Shown: positions 10,533 through 20,399, counted from the first letter of the stretch. The stretch is DNA of 64,000 nt from Paracoccus marinus (GCF_007018965.1 NZ_VJYZ01000010.1:62001-126000); one strand, 5' to 3'. The notes: generated by a model from the sequence alone, not told the origin. Translations and numbers: made by a program.

Positions 10533-11728
10533 TGGACCAGCGGGCAGCCGGACTGCGCCGGGTCCATGTAGGCCTGTTCGCCCGGGATCTCGGCCACGAT
10601 CTTGTAGTAATCCCAGTCGTACTTGCTTTCGTCCGGCGTCTTGACCTGCATCAGGTACTGCGTGTTCATCAGCCGCCCGTTGGCCGCGACCTTGGCGCCG
10701 CGCCCGAACACGTCGTCCACCGGCATTTCCTTCAGCTTCGCGGCGACCGCTGTCGCATCGTCGCCGCCCGCCGCGTCGATCGCCTTGAGGTACTGCGTCA
10801 CCGCCGAATAGACGCTGGCGTGGACCATCGACGGCATCCCGCCGGTGCGGTCCATGAAGCGCTTGCCGAACTCGCGCGACTGGTCGTCGCGGTCCCAGTA
10901 GAAGCCCTCGGTCAGGTACAGACCCTGCGCGGTATCAAGGCCCAGGCCGTGGATGTCGGTGATGAACAGCAGCAGGCCGGCCAGGCTTTGCCCGCCCTGG
11001 GTGATCCCGAACTCGGCCGCCTGCTTGATCGCGTTCTGGGTGTCGAGACCCGCCGACGCCAGCCCGATGACCTTGGCGCCCGACGCCTGCGCCTGAAGCA
11101 GGAACGCGGAATAGTCGTTGTTGTTCAGCGGATGGCGGACCGACCCCAGCACCTTGCCGCCCGCGGCCTCGACGGTTTTGGTGGTATTCTCCTCGAGCGA
11201 ATAGCCGAAGGCGTAGTCGGCGGTCAGGAAGAACCAGCTGTCGCCGCCGGCCTTCACGACCGCGCCGCCGGTGCCCACGGCCAGCGCGTGGGTGTCATAG
11301 GCCCAGTGGAAGCTGTAGGGGGTGCAGGCCTTGCCCGTCAGGTCCGAGGTGCCGCCGCCGGTCACGATGTCGATCTTCTGCTTCTCGCCCGCGATCGCCT
11401 GCACGGCCAGCGCCACGGACGAGGTGGTCAGGTCCATGATCGTGTCCACCTGCTCGGCGTCGAACCACTGCCGGGCGATGGTCGCGCCGATGTCGGCCTT
11501 GTTCTGGTGGTCGGCGCCGACGACCTCGACCGGGGCGCCCTGCACGGTGCCGCCGAAATCCTCGACCGCCATCTTCGCGGCTTCGAGCGAGCCTTGCCCG
11601 CCCAGCGCCGAATACGGCCCCGACATGTCGTTCAGGATGCCGATCTTGACGACGTTGTCCGAGATTTCGGCGTGCGCGGCAGAAGCCATCAGCGCGGCCG
11701 CGCCGACGGTCATCAGGATGTTCTTCAT
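10529..11728 (-). CDS. LivK-type ABC transporter substrate-binding protein (copy 1)
   Basis: This 399-residue periplasmic binding protein (type I fold, branched-chain amino acid family) has a signal peptide MKNILMTVGAAALMASAAHA and a mature start VKIGILNDMSG. The frame is open further upstream, but the ATG at 11728 is preceded by a GGAGGGG ribosome-binding site. It is a close paralog of the protein at 11851-13059, with most of the central domain identical by eye and the same C-terminal GCPLV motif. It is translationally coupled to livG through an ATGA overlap, which makes it the most likely cognate receptor of the importer. Ligand unknown; amino acids, amides and small acids are all possible for the family. 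Confidence 0.9.
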   Translation of the reverse strand: MKNILMTVGAAALMASAAHAEISDNVVKIGILNDMSGPYSALGGQGSLEAAKMAVEDFGGTVQGAPVEVVGADHQNKADIGATIARQWFDAEQVDTIMDLTTSSVALAVQAIAGEKQKIDIVTGGGTSDLTGKACTPYSFHWAYDTHALAVGTGGAVVKAGGDSWFFLTADYAFGYSLEENTTKTVEAAGGKVLGSVRHPLNNNDYSAFLLQAQASGAKVIGLASAGLDTQNAIKQAAEFGITQGGQSLAGLLLFITDIHGLGLDTAQGLYLTEGFYWDRDDQSREFGKRFMDRTGGMPSMVHASVYSAVTQYLKAIDAAGGDDATAVAAKLKEMPVDDVFGRGAKVAANGRLMNTQYLMQVKTPDESKYDWDYYKIVAEIPGEQAYMDPAQSGCPLVQ

Positions 11729-11801
11729 GCTTCCCCTCCCCAGGTGCCGGTCCGACCGGCTTGATCGACGTTGTTTGACGGACGGCCGCGACGCAAGCGA
11801 A

Positions 11802-11836
11802 GGATGGCGGGCGCGGTGCGACCCGCGCCGCCATCC
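11802..11836. repeat. Intercistronic hairpin between the two binding-protein genes
   Basis: A strong inverted repeat has 9-bp perfect outer arms (11802-11810 and 11828-11836) and further GC-rich pairing inside, with no U-tract. It lies in the 122-bp gap after the stop of the 11851 gene. By analogy with other binding-protein operons, such a structure could stabilise the upstream message and reduce read-through, giving more receptor than permease. Confidence 0.6.
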
Positions 11837-11850
11837 CGTTCGCGGATGCG

Positions 11851-13059
11851 TCACTTGACCAGCGGGCAGCCCGCCTTGGCCGGGTCCAGATAGGCCTGGT
11901 CGCCCGGGATCGTCGCGCGGACGTTGAAGTAATCCCACTCGCCCTTGCTCTCGTCCGGCTTCTTGACCTCGAGCAGGTACACGTCCGAGATCATGCGCCC
12001 GTTCGCGCCGACCTTGCCGTTCTCGGCGAAGAAGTCGCTGACCGGCATCTCGCGCATCTTGGCGGCGACCGCCTCGGTCTCGTCCGTGCCGGCTTCCTTG
12101 ATCGCCTTGAGATAGTGCATGACGCCCGAATAGGTCCCGGCCTGCACCATGTTCGGCATCCGCCCGGTGCGTTCCTTGAAGCGGTTGCCGAACTCGCGCG
12201 AGGCGTCGTTGCGGTCCCAGTAGTAGCTTTCGGTCAGCGTCAGCCCCTGCGCCGTTTCCAGCCCCAGCCCGTGGACCTCGGCCAGCGTGAACAGCAGCGC
12301 GGCCAGCCGCTGGCCGCCCTGGGTGATCCCGAACTCGGCAGCCTGCTTGATCGCGTTCTGGGTGTCGAGGCCCGCGTTCGCCAGCCCGATGACCTTGGCC
12401 CCGGACGCCTGAGCCTGCAGCAGGAACGACGAGAAGTCGGTCGTCGCCAGCGGGTGCTTGACCGCGCCCACCACGGTGCCGCCCTTTTGCGTGACCACGC
12501 CGGCGGTGTTTTCTTCCAGCGAGTAGCCGAACGCGTAGTCGGCGGTCAGGAAGAACCAGCTGTCGCCGCCCTGATCGACCAGCGCGCCGCCGGTCCCGAC
12601 CGCGAGCGCGTGGGTGTCATAGGCCCAGTGGAAGCCGTAGGGCGAGCATGCCTTGCCGGTCAGGTCGGCGGTGGCCGCGCCGGTGACGAGGTCGATCTTC
12701 TTCTTTTCCTGGCTCAGCGCCTGAACGGCCAGCGCCACGGACGAGGTCGTCAGCTCCATGATCGAATCGACCTGCTCGGTGTCGTACCACTGGCGGGCGA
12801 TGGTGCTGGCGATGTCGGCCTTGTTCTGGTGGTCGGCGCTCACGACCTCGATCGGGGCGTCCAGCACGGTGCCGCCGAAATCCTCGACCGCCATCCGCGC
12901 CGCCTCGACCGAGCCGGTGCCGCCGAAGTCGGCATAGACGCCCGACTGGTCGTTCAGGATGCCGATCTTGACGCGGCCGTCGGAAACCTTTGCGTCCTGC
13001 GCAAGGACAGGCGTGGAAACAAGCGCCGCCGCGGCGACGCCAAGAAGAAGCTTGGTCAT
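11851..13059 (-). CDS. LivK-type ABC transporter substrate-binding protein (copy 2)
   Basis: The 402-residue periplasmic binding protein has signal peptide MTKLLLGVAAAALVSTPVLA and mature start VKIGILNDQSG. The ATG at 13059 is chosen for its signal peptide and the G-rich stretch just upstream; an in-frame ATG 12 bp earlier is an alternative. It is paralogous to the adjacent copy 1, apparently by tandem duplication, and differs mainly in surface loops and in the linker around residues 225-250. It is the first gene of the minus-strand transporter block and is separated from copy 1 by a hairpin. It may bind a related ligand with different affinity, or simply boost dosage. Confidence 0.9.
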   Translation of the reverse strand: MTKLLLGVAAAALVSTPVLAQDAKVSDGRVKIGILNDQSGVYADFGGTGSVEAARMAVEDFGGTVLDAPIEVVSADHQNKADIASTIARQWYDTEQVDSIMELTTSSVALAVQALSQEKKKIDLVTGAATADLTGKACSPYGFHWAYDTHALAVGTGGALVDQGGDSWFFLTADYAFGYSLEENTAGVVTQKGGTVVGAVKHPLATTDFSSFLLQAQASGAKVIGLANAGLDTQNAIKQAAEFGITQGGQRLAALLFTLAEVHGLGLETAQGLTLTESYYWDRNDASREFGNRFKERTGRMPNMVQAGTYSGVMHYLKAIKEAGTDETEAVAAKMREMPVSDFFAENGKVGANGRMISDVYLLEVKKPDESKGEWDYFNVRATIPGDQAYLDPAKAGCPLVK

Positions 13060-13179
13060 GTATCCCCCCATGGACCGGCCTCCCCGCCGGTCCTTGGGCG
13101 GCAGCGTTGCCGATGTGGCGAGGCTTTGCAACAGATGACGAAAGGAGGAGGGGGCGCGGCGGGGCGCGGCCCGGGGCGG

Positions 13180-14073
13180 TCAGCCGCGGACGAAGACCCG
13201 GCTGGGATGGACCTCGCCGCCCATGTAGCGGCCGATGGCGATGGCGCGGCCGTCGTGGCTGACCACGACCTCGGTCCCGAACTCGGCGTGGCCAAGCACC
13301 TGGCCGGGGTTGCCGTTCGCGATCCGCACCGCGCCCATGTCGGTCGCCTGCAATCGCGGCAGGTCCAGCGCCGCCTCGACCGGCAGCAGCGCGGCGTCCA
13401 GCTCGTCGATGTTGGCGCGGTCGATGCGGTCGAACGGGATCGCCTGGTCCACGTCGAACGGTCCCGACCAGACGCGGCGCAGGCCGACCACATGGCCAAA
13501 GGTGCCCAGCGCACGCCCCAGATCGCGGGCGATGGCGCGGACATAGCCGCCCTTGCCGCAGACCATGTGCAGGTCGGCCGCGTCCGCGCGCGCGTCCAGC
13601 AGTTCCAGCTCGTCCACCCACAGCGGGCGGGGCTGCAAGTCCACCGCCTCGCCCTCGCGCGCGAGGGCATAGGCGCGCGCGCCGTCCACCTTCACGGCGG
13701 ACACCGACGGCGGCACCTGCACGATGTCGCCCCGGAACCGCCCCAGCGCCGCGGCGATGGCGGCCGCGTCGGGCCGCGCGTCGGACGTGCGCAGCACCGC
13801 GCCTGACACGTCGTCGGTCGATGTCTCGGCCCCCCAGCCCACGGTGAAGTCATAGGCCTTGAGCGCGTCGGTGAGATAGGGGACGGTCTTGGTCGCCTCG
13901 CCCAGCGCCACCGCCAGCAGGCCGGTCGCGTCCGGGTCCAGCGTGCCCGCGTGGCCCGCCTTCTTCGCGTCCAGCGCCCAGCGGACGCGGCCCACCACGT
14001 CGGTCGATCCGATCCTTGCCGGCTTGTCCACGATCAGCCAGCCGGACACGTCCCGGCCCTTCTTGCGCGCCAT
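13180..14073 (-). CDS. truB: tRNA pseudouridine(55) synthase TruB
   Basis: The 297-residue protein modifies U55 in the T-loop of tRNAs. The family motif [14 protein letters not shown] includes the catalytic Asp46, and the [15 protein letters not shown] block follows. The length is normal. The ATG at 14073 shares its A with the stop codon of the upstream DUF2233 gene (TGATG), indicating coupled translation. The frame is open further upstream but without a start that makes sense. truB close to rbfA is a widespread bacterial arrangement linked to ribosome and tRNA maturation. Confidence 0.96.
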   Translation of the reverse strand: MARKKGRDVSGWLIVDKPARIGSTDVVGRVRWALDAKKAGHAGTLDPDATGLLAVALGEATKTVPYLTDALKAYDFTVGWGAETSTDDVSGAVLRTSDARPDAAAIAAALGRFRGDIVQVPPSVSAVKVDGARAYALAREGEAVDLQPRPLWVDELELLDARADAADLHMVCGKGGYVRAIARDLGRALGTFGHVVGLRRVWSGPFDVDQAIPFDRIDRANIDELDAALLPVEAALDLPRLQATDMGAVRIANGNPGQVLGHAEFGTEVVVSHDGRAIAIGRYMGGEVHPSRVFVRG

Positions 14074-14867
14074 CAGGGCCCCGCCTTGGCGTGTGCCTTG
14101 GCGCCCGCTTCGGCCGCGTCGGTGACAAGGCCCACGATCGGCCCCATCGTGCGGCCCCAGTCGGCACGGCTGATGTCGGGCGCATACAGCCGCGAGATCG
14201 AGCCGTCGAAATAAAGCGCGTTGTGCGCGGACAGCTCGTCGCGAAAGAAGCGGGCGAACTCGTGGAACGTCACCGCCCCGTCCGAGATCACGAACCACGC
14301 CGTGTTGAAGTCGCGCGACACGCCGACGCCGTTCCTGATGTAGCGGCTGTCGCTTTCGGCCAGGAAGCGCGGGTGCAGTTCGCCCTGGATCAGCAGCATC
14401 GGCCCCGATTGCGTGGCCAGCCGGCAGTCGGGCCGCACCTCGGCGAAACGGCGGCTTTCGATCACCTGGAACGGCGCCTTGGCGCCCACGCAGAACACCC
14501 CGTTCGGGCGCATCCCGAAATTGCCGCCGCCGCCTGCGGTCACGAGCGCGCCTTTCTCCACCCCGTCGGCGCGGAACAGCCCCACCGGGCTGAAGTCGGG
14601 ATGATACATGCCCGCGTTCATCGCGAAGGCCAGCACCTGCCCTTGCGGCAGGGTGCCGCGAACGCTACGGAAATCGCCCAGCACGCGGCCGTCCGGCCCG
14701 TCCAGCCACAGGCGCAGCTTGTCCTGGTCGGCGGCATCGACGGTGCAGACGGCGTAGCTCTTGCCCTCGAACTGGCGCTTTTCGCAGCTGTCGGCGACGG
14801 CGGGCAGGGTCATCGCGATCAGCGCGCCGATGGCGAGGCCGAACCGGCGGGTCAGGTCAAGTCTCAT
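14073..14867 (-). CDS. DUF2233 (phosphodiester glycosidase family) exported protein
   Basis: A 264-residue exported protein with signal peptide at about residues 1-25 ([20 protein letters not shown] and onwards to a VADS cleavage region). The mature part has the DUF2233/NAGPA-type fold: [30 protein letters not shown], and the C-terminal [12 protein letters not shown]. Relatives of this fold uncover mannose-6-phosphate in eukaryotes, while the role in bacteria is mostly unknown and may involve cell-envelope sugars. An earlier ATG exists at 14888, but 14867 starts the signal peptide cleanly. The gene overlaps rbfA by 11 bp and truB by 1 bp, so it is embedded in a translation-maturation operon. 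Confidence 0.85.
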   Translation of the reverse strand: MRLDLTRRFGLAIGALIAMTLPAVADSCEKRQFEGKSYAVCTVDAADQDKLRLWLDGPDGRVLGDFRSVRGTLPQGQVLAFAMNAGMYHPDFSPVGLFRADGVEKGALVTAGGGGNFGMRPNGVFCVGAKAPFQVIESRRFAEVRPDCRLATQSGPMLLIQGELHPRFLAESDSRYIRNGVGVSRDFNTAWFVISDGAVTFHEFARFFRDELSAHNALYFDGSISRLYAPDISRADWGRTMGPIVGLVTDAAEAGAKAHAKAGP

Positions 14868-15291
14868 CGCGACCGCCGCTTTCGTCATCGTCGCCGTCCT
14901 GTTCCACGTCGCGGCGCACCCGGTCCTGTTCCAGCAGGCGGCGGGTGTCGTCCATCCGGTCGAACGTCTCGTCCAGCACGAAGCGCAGGTTCGGCGCGTA
15001 TTTCAGCGTCATCTCCTTGGCGACGTGGTGGCGCAGTTCGCCCGTGTTGCGGCGCAGCGCGGCCAGCGCCTCTTCCGCGTCATGGCCGCCCAGCGGCAAG
15101 ACATAGGCCGTCGCCACCTTGAGGTCGGGCGAGGTGCGGACCTCGCCCACGGTGATGGAAAAGCGGTTCAGGTGGGGGTCGTGCACGTCGCCGCGCAGTA
15201 GCACGTCGCTGAGCGTGCGGCGGATCAGTTCGCCCACCCGCAGCTGGCGCTGCGACGGACCGTGCCCGGTATTGAAGCGGTTGGATGCCAT
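14857..15291 (-). CDS. rbfA: 30S ribosome-binding factor RbfA
   Basis: The 144-residue protein assists late maturation of the 30S subunit and of the 16S 5' end. It carries the KH-like RbfA core, with [14 protein letters not shown] near the start and [19 protein letters not shown] following, and ends in an acidic Asp/Glu-rich tail. The ATG at 15291 (MASNRFNTG) is chosen because it begins the conserved region. A longer frame starts at 15348 but adds only Pro/Arg-rich residues. It is the first gene of the rbfA-DUF2233-truB unit, divergent from dapB. Confidence 0.94.
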   Translation of the reverse strand: MASNRFNTGHGPSQRQLRVGELIRRTLSDVLLRGDVHDPHLNRFSITVGEVRTSPDLKVATAYVLPLGGHDAEEALAALRRNTGELRHHVAKEMTLKYAPNLRFVLDETFDRMDDTRRLLEQDRVRRDVEQDGDDDESGGRDET

Positions 15292-15365
15292 GCGCCCCCA
15301 TCTAGGGTCTCGCGGGGGCCGCCGCAACGGGCTAGGACATCGGGGCAACAGTTCCGGGGCCGCGC

Positions 15366-16178
15366 ATGGATCAGCAATCGACAGGCATCGTCGTCACCGG
15401 CGCGTCGGGCCGCATGGGCCAGATGCTGGTGCGCGAGGTCATGGCGACCGACGGCTGCCACCTCGTCGGCGCGGTGGAACGGACGGGCAGCGACTGGGTC
15501 GGGCAGGACGTGGGGGTTGCGATGGGCGGGGCGCCCGCAGGCGTCATCGTCACCGACGACCCGGTCGAGGCGATCGCCCGCGCACAGGCGGTGATCGACT
15601 TCACCGCGCCCGCAGCCACAGTCGCCTTTGCCGAACTGGCCGCGCAGGCCCGCGCGGTCCACGTCATCGGCACCACCGGGCTGTCGGCGGACGACCTGAG
15701 GAAACTTTCCGCCGCTGCCCGCCACGCGCCGATCGTCCGCGCGGGCAACATGAGCCTTGGCGTGAACCTGCTGGCGGGCCTGACGCGCCGCGTCGCCGCC
15801 GCGCTGGGCGAGGACTGGGACATCGAGATCGTCGAGGCGCACCACCGCATGAAGGTGGACGCGCCTTCGGGCACCGCGCTGATGCTGGGCGAGGCGGCGG
15901 CCGAGGGGCGGGGCGCCACGCTGGACGCGCTGCGGACGCCCGCGCGCGAAGGTGACACCGGCGCGCGCGCCCCCGGCAGCATCGGCTTCGCCGCGATCCG
16001 GGGCGGCGACATCGTGGGCGAACACGACGTGATCTTCGCGGGCGCGGGCGAGCGGGTGATCCTGCGCCACGTCGCCACCGACCGCGCGATCTTCGCGCGC
16101 GGCGCGGTCAGGGCAGCGCTGTGGGGACAGGACAAGGGCCCGGGCGAATACGACATGGCGGACGTGCTGGGGCTGTAG
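15366..16178 (+). CDS. dapB: 4-hydroxy-tetrahydrodipicolinate reductase DapB
   Basis: The 270-residue enzyme reduces hydroxy-tetrahydrodipicolinate to tetrahydrodipicolinate in lysine and peptidoglycan-precursor synthesis, using NAD(P)H. Evidence is the N-terminal nucleotide-binding loop GASGRMGQM and the DapB signature [16 protein letters not shown] near residues 157-172. Length is typical. It is transcribed away from rbfA, with 74 bp between the two starts. No other dap gene is adjacent, although a DapC-like aminotransferase occurs at 53976 and asd at 34006. Confidence 0.97.
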   Translation: MDQQSTGIVVTGASGRMGQMLVREVMATDGCHLVGAVERTGSDWVGQDVGVAMGGAPAGVIVTDDPVEAIARAQAVIDFTAPAATVAFAELAAQARAVHVIGTTGLSADDLRKLSAAARHAPIVRAGNMSLGVNLLAGLTRRVAAALGEDWDIEIVEAHHRMKVDAPSGTALMLGEAAAEGRGATLDALRTPAREGDTGARAPGSIGFAAIRGGDIVGEHDVIFAGAGERVILRHVATDRAIFARGAVRAALWGQDKGPGEYDMADVLGL

Positions 16179-16198
16179 CGGGCGCGCGTCCGGCCTCC

Positions 16199-16260
16199 CG
16201 TCGCATCGACGCAAGGATCGCGCGCAGGATCCGCGTCGCACCGCATGTTCTTGCGTCGCA
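16199..16260. promoter_or_regulatory. Three CGTCGCA direct repeats upstream of dadA
   Basis: The heptamer CGTCGCA occurs at 16199-16205, 16234-16240 and 16254-16260. The last two are spaced 20 bp apart, about two helical turns, upstream of the D-amino acid dehydrogenase gene. They could be operator half-sites, for example for an Lrp-type regulator, but GC-rich repeats of this length can arise by chance. Confidence 0.3.
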
Positions 16261-16344
16261 TTGTCGAACGCCCGAACAGTTTCGCAGTACATTCGCAGCG
16301 GTTTGCCGCATCTTCCCCCGGGTTCTTTTCGGGGATGGAAAGCC

Positions 16345-17646
16345 ATGCGAATCGTCGTTCTGGGTGCGGGTGTCATCGGTGTGACCAGCGCGTGGTATCT
16401 TGCCCGCGCCGGGCACGAGGTCACAGTCGTCGACCGCCAGCCCGCCGCCGCGCTGGAAACCAGCTTCGCCAACGCTGGCGAGATCTCGCCCGGCTATTCC
16501 ACCCCCTGGGCCGCGCCCGGCATCCCGCAAAAGGCGCTGCGCTGGATGTTCCAGCAGCACGCGCCGCTGGTGCTGCACGCCTCGCTCGATCGCGGCCGCG
16601 CGTCGTGGATGGCGCAGATGCTCAAGAACTGCACCGCCGACGCCTACGGGATCAACAAGCAGCGGATGATGCGGATCGCGATGTATTCGCGCGACTGCCT
16701 GGAACAGCTCCGCAAGGAAACCGGCATCCGCTATGACGAGCGCACGCAGGGCACGCTGCAGGTGTTCCGCACCGACAAGCAGGTTCAGGCGGTCGCCAAG
16801 GACATCAAGATCCTGAAAGCCGACGGCGTCGCCTATGAGGAGCTGGACGTGGACGGCTGCGTCCGCGCCGAGCCGGGGCTGGCCCATTCGCGCCACCTGC
16901 TCGCGGGCGGCCTGCGGCTGCCGGGCGACGAGACCGGCGACTGCAACATCTTCACCCAGTCCCTCGCCGCGATGGCCGAGGCCGAGGGGGTGCGGTTCTT
17001 TTATGACACCAGCATCGTCTGCCTGGAATCGGGCACGACCGGCCGGGTCGAGGCGGTCCGCACTTCCGCCGGGCGGCTGACGGGTGACCTGTTCGTCGTG
17101 GCGCTGGGCAGCCATTCGCCGGCGCTGGTGCGCCCCTTTGGGGTCCGACTGCCGGTCAACCCGGTCAAGGGCTATTCGCTGACCCTGCCGATCGTGGACG
17201 AATCCCGCGCGCCCGTCTCGACCGTGATGGACGAAACCTACAAGGTTGCGATCACGCGGCTGGGCGACCGCATCCGCGTGGGCGGGCTGGCCGAGCTTGC
17301 GGGGTTCGACCTGTCGCTGTCGCCGCGCCGCCGCGCGACGCTGGCGAAATCGGTGGGCGAGCTGTTTGGCGGCGCGGGCGATCTGGACCGGGCGACGTTC
17401 TGGACCGGGCTCAGGCCGATGACGCCGGACGGAACCCCGATCATCGGGCCGACCTCGGTCGGGAACCTGTGGGTCAACACCGGCCACGGCACGCTGGGCT
17501 GGACGATGGCCGCCGGGTCGGCGCGGGTCCTGTCGGACCTCATCAGCGGCCGCACGCCGGAAATCCGGGCCGACGACCTGTCCTGCGCGCGCTACGACCG
17601 CAAGGGCCAGGCGCGGCAGTCGGCGCTGGAGCCTGCGGCGGCCTGA
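16345..17646 (+). CDS. dadA: D-amino acid dehydrogenase (DadA family)
   Basis: The 433-residue flavoprotein begins with the FAD-binding Rossmann motif [20 protein letters not shown] and carries the DadA-typical segment [20 protein letters not shown] at about residues 43-62. The C-terminal FAD domain ([20 protein letters not shown]) is intact. DadA oxidises D-amino acids, mainly D-alanine, to keto acids and ammonia at the inner membrane, passing electrons to the quinone pool. The start at 16345 begins the Rossmann fold directly; the open frame upstream is not conserved-looking. No alanine racemase gene is adjacent. The upstream 160 bp contain repeated heptamers that may bind a regulator. Confidence 0.93.
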   Translation: MRIVVLGAGVIGVTSAWYLARAGHEVTVVDRQPAAALETSFANAGEISPGYSTPWAAPGIPQKALRWMFQQHAPLVLHASLDRGRASWMAQMLKNCTADAYGINKQRMMRIAMYSRDCLEQLRKETGIRYDERTQGTLQVFRTDKQVQAVAKDIKILKADGVAYEELDVDGCVRAEPGLAHSRHLLAGGLRLPGDETGDCNIFTQSLAAMAEAEGVRFFYDTSIVCLESGTTGRVEAVRTSAGRLTGDLFVVALGSHSPALVRPFGVRLPVNPVKGYSLTLPIVDESRAPVSTVMDETYKVAITRLGDRIRVGGLAELAGFDLSLSPRRRATLAKSVGELFGGAGDLDRATFWTGLRPMTPDGTPIIGPTSVGNLWVNTGHGTLGWTMAAGSARVLSDLISGRTPEIRADDLSCARYDRKGQARQSALEPAAA

Positions 17647-17663
17647 CAGGCCGGAACCGCCCG

Positions 17664-17876
17664 TCAGAAATCGACGGCGATTCCCTTGCGTTCGTAATCG
17701 CCGTAGCGCACCGGCTCGGGCCCGTCGCGGCCGCCGAGTTCGACCGGCAGGTCCAGCGGCGCGGCGCTGCGGCGGCGTTCCTCGGCCTCGGCCAGTGCGC
17801 GCTGGGCGGCTGGCGGCAGCTGCGCGCGATCGCGGCTTTCCGCTTCGGTGCCGGTCGCGTCCGTCGGTTCGGTCAT
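17664..17876 (-). CDS. DUF1674 / SDHAF4-like succinate dehydrogenase assembly factor
   Basis: This 70-residue protein has the conserved C-terminal signature of the DUF1674 family, LGGRDGPEPVRYGDYERKGI followed by AVDF at the end. The N-terminal half is charged and probably disordered. The mitochondrial homolog SDHAF4 (Sdh8) binds flavinylated SdhA and promotes assembly of succinate dehydrogenase, so a similar cytoplasmic role is inferred. It is divergent from rsmB, and the two starts are 56 bp apart. Confidence 0.88.
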   Translation of the reverse strand: MTEPTDATGTEAESRDRAQLPPAAQRALAEAEERRRSAAPLDLPVELGGRDGPEPVRYGDYERKGIAVDF

Positions 17877-17932
17877 GGCAAAACCCGCCTCGTGTGGATA
17901 TCACTGTCCCCCAGCTAAGCAGCGGAGCGGCG

Positions 17933-19426
17933 ATGGACAAGCGCGACGACACCGACCAAAGCGGCGCCGAGGCGCGGCCGCGCCGCAAGGCCAAGCCGGT
18001 GGCAGAGATTGCGCCCGTGCTGGCGCCGGTGGCGGAACCCGCGCTGGTGGCGGAACCCACGCCCGCCGAACGCCCCGCCCGCGCGCCAAAGCCGCCGCGC
18101 GCGCCCCGGCCCCCGCGCCAGCACCGCGCCGAGAGGGCGGAGCGTTCCGTCATCCCGGCACCTAAAAACGCCCGCCCGGAACCCGGCCCGGCAAACCCCC
18201 GCGCCGGCGCGCTGGCGCTGATCGCCGCTGTGCGCGGCGGGGCCACGCTGTCCGAGGCGGCGGGCCTGCTGGACCAGCTGACCCCGGCCGAGCGCGCCCG
18301 CGCGCAGCGGCTCGCCGCCGAAACCCTGCGCCACCTGGGCCGCGTCGAAGCCACGCTTGACCCCCTTCTCCAGCGTCGGCCCCGGCCCGAGGTCATGGAC
18401 ATCCTCGCCCTCGGCACGACCGAGATGCTGGCGCTGGACGAGGCGCCGCACGGCGTCGTCAACGCCGCCGTGGCGCTGGCGCGGGCCGGATCGCCCAAGG
18501 TCGCGGCGGCGTCAGGGATGGTGAACGCGGTCTTGCGCCGCGCGGCCGACGCGAAGGGCGCATGGGCGGCCGCCGCCCCGTCGACCATGCCGGGCTGGTT
18601 GCGCGGTCCCGTCGCCGCCGCGTGGGGCGAGGATAAGGCCCTGGCGATCGAGGCCGCGCATGAGCGGGGCGCGCCGATCGACCTCAGCGGTAAGCCGGGC
18701 GCGGACCTGCCCGGCGAGGCGCTGCCGACCGGCAGTCATCGCCTGCCCCAGGGCGTGCAGGTGACGGCGCAGCCGAGATATGACGCGGGCGACTGGTGGG
18801 TGCAGGATGCCGCCGCCGCGCTGCCGGTCATGCTGCTGGACCCGCGTCCGCGCGAGCATGTCGCGGACCTGTGCGCGGCGCCGGGCGGCAAGACGATGCA
18901 GATCGCGGCCGCCGGGGCCACGGTGACCGCCATCGACCTGAGCGCCGCGCGGCTGGACCGGGTGCGCGAAAACCTGGCCCGCACCGGCCTGAACGCCACG
19001 CTGGTCATGGGCGACGCGCTGAACTGGCGGCCGGATGCGCCGCTGGACGCGGTGCTGCTGGACGCGCCCTGTTCCGCCACCGGCACCATCCGCCGCCACC
19101 CGGAACTGCCGCTTTTGCGCGACGGCGGCGGCATCGCCGAGCTGACCGCGCTGCAGGCGGCGCTGATCGACCACGGGCTGAGCCTGCTGAAACCGGGCGG
19201 GCGGCTCATCTATGCGGTCTGTTCGCTGCTGCCGGCCGAGGGCGAGGACCAGCTTGCCGCCGCGCTCGCCCGCCATCCCGGCCTGCGGGTGGAACGCCCC
19301 GACCTGCCGGGGATCGAGCCCGCGTGGATCACCGACGCGGGCGGGCTGCGCCTGCGCCCGGACCATTGGCCCGGGCAGGGCGGCATGGACGGGTTCTTCA
19401 TCGCCCGGCTGGTGCGGGACGCCTGA
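17933..19426 (+). CDS. rsmB: 16S rRNA m5C methyltransferase RsmB-like
   Basis: The 497-residue protein has an unusual Pro/Ala/Arg-rich N-terminal extension of about 85 residues, then a NusB-like RNA-binding domain (about 90-210) and a Rossmann methyltransferase domain. The SAM site is DLCAAPGGKTMQIAA, and the catalytic motif DAPCSATGTIRRHPEL contains the PC dipeptide of RNA m5C methyltransferases. The expected role is methylation of C967 in 16S rRNA. The start at 17933 is the first ATG after the divergent gene; a longer frame from 17795 overlaps the neighbour and is rejected. The gene is convergent with the nitronate monooxygenase, 4 bp away. Confidence 0.92.
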   Translation: MDKRDDTDQSGAEARPRRKAKPVAEIAPVLAPVAEPALVAEPTPAERPARAPKPPRAPRPPRQHRAERAERSVIPAPKNARPEPGPANPRAGALALIAAVRGGATLSEAAGLLDQLTPAERARAQRLAAETLRHLGRVEATLDPLLQRRPRPEVMDILALGTTEMLALDEAPHGVVNAAVALARAGSPKVAAASGMVNAVLRRAADAKGAWAAAAPSTMPGWLRGPVAAAWGEDKALAIEAAHERGAPIDLSGKPGADLPGEALPTGSHRLPQGVQVTAQPRYDAGDWWVQDAAAALPVMLLDPRPREHVADLCAAPGGKTMQIAAAGATVTAIDLSAARLDRVRENLARTGLNATLVMGDALNWRPDAPLDAVLLDAPCSATGTIRRHPELPLLRDGGGIAELTALQAALIDHGLSLLKPGGRLIYAVCSLLPAEGEDQLAAALARHPGLRVERPDLPGIEPAWITDAGGLRLRPDHWPGQGGMDGFFIARLVRDA

Positions 19427-19430
19427 GCGA

Positions 19431-20399
19431 TCAGGCGGCGCACAGCTCGCGTTTGGCGGCCGCGTATTCCTCGGCCAGCCGGTCCACCAGCGCCGCCGCC
19501 GGCTGCACCGACTTGACCGCGCCGATGCCCTGGCCGGAACCCCAGATCTCGCTCCACGCCTTGGCCTTGGCGGTGCCCTTGCCGAAGTCCATCGACGACG
19601 GATCGGCGCTTTCCAGCGCGTCCGGGTCCATCCCGGCGTTGCGGATCGACGGCTTCAGGTAGTTGCCGTGGATGCCCGTGAAGAGCGACGAGTTCACGAT
19701 GTCGTCCGCGCCGCTGTCCACGATCATCTGCTTGTAGCCCTCGACCGCGTTCGCCTCGGCCGTGGCGATGAAGGGGCTGCCGATATAGGCCAGGTCGGCG
19801 CCCGCCGCGCGCGCGGCAAGGATCGCGCGGCCCGTGGCGATCGCCCCCGACAGAAGCAGCGGGCCGTCGAAGAACTCGCGAATTTCCTGGATCAGCGCGA
19901 AGGGGTTCTGCTTTCCCGCGTGCCCGCCCGCGCCCGCCGCCACCGCGATCAGCCCGTCCGCGCCCTTTTCCAGCGCCTTGCGGGCGTAGGTCACGTTGAT
20001 GATGTCGTGCAGCGCGATGCCGCCGCAGTCGTGGGCGGCGTGGTTCACCTCGGGCCGGGCACCAAGGCTGGTGATCCAGATCGGGACCTTGTGGCGGTGG
20101 CAGATCTCGATGTCGCGTTCCAGCCGGGTGTTCGACTTGTGGACTATCTGGTTGACCGCGAAGGGCGCGGCCGGGCGGTCGGGATTGGCCTGGTTGTGAC
20201 GGTCCAGTTCCTCCTCGATCCGGGTCAGCCACGCCGCGAGCAGCGGCGGCTCGCCGTCGCGCTCGCGCGCGTTCAGCGCCGGGAAAGACCCCACGATGCC
20301 GGCCTTGCACTGTTCGATGACCAGTTCCGGCCCCGACACGATGAACATGGGCGAGGCGACGACGGGGATGCGCAGGTTCTGAAGGATGGGGGGCAGCAT
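19431..20399 (-). CDS. Nitronate monooxygenase (2-nitropropane dioxygenase family)
   Basis: The 322-residue FMN-dependent TIM-barrel protein has NMO-family landmarks: PVVASPMFIVSGPELV at the start, LIAVAAGAGGHAGKQNPFAL in the middle (with the active-site His), and LLSGAIATGRAILAARAAGADLAYIGSPFIAT around the FMN phosphate. The family oxidises toxic nitronates such as propionate-3-nitronate, and some members act on other substrates. It lies 21 bp after the aldo/keto reductase gene and is probably co-transcribed with it, which suggests a small detoxification unit. Confidence 0.9.
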   Translation of the reverse strand: MLPPILQNLRIPVVASPMFIVSGPELVIEQCKAGIVGSFPALNARERDGEPPLLAAWLTRIEEELDRHNQANPDRPAAPFAVNQIVHKSNTRLERDIEICHRHKVPIWITSLGARPEVNHAAHDCGGIALHDIINVTYARKALEKGADGLIAVAAGAGGHAGKQNPFALIQEIREFFDGPLLLSGAIATGRAILAARAAGADLAYIGSPFIATAEANAVEGYKQMIVDSGADDIVNSSLFTGIHGNYLKPSIRNAGMDPDALESADPSSMDFGKGTAKAKAWSEIWGSGQGIGAVKSVQPAAALVDRLAEEYAAAKRELCAA

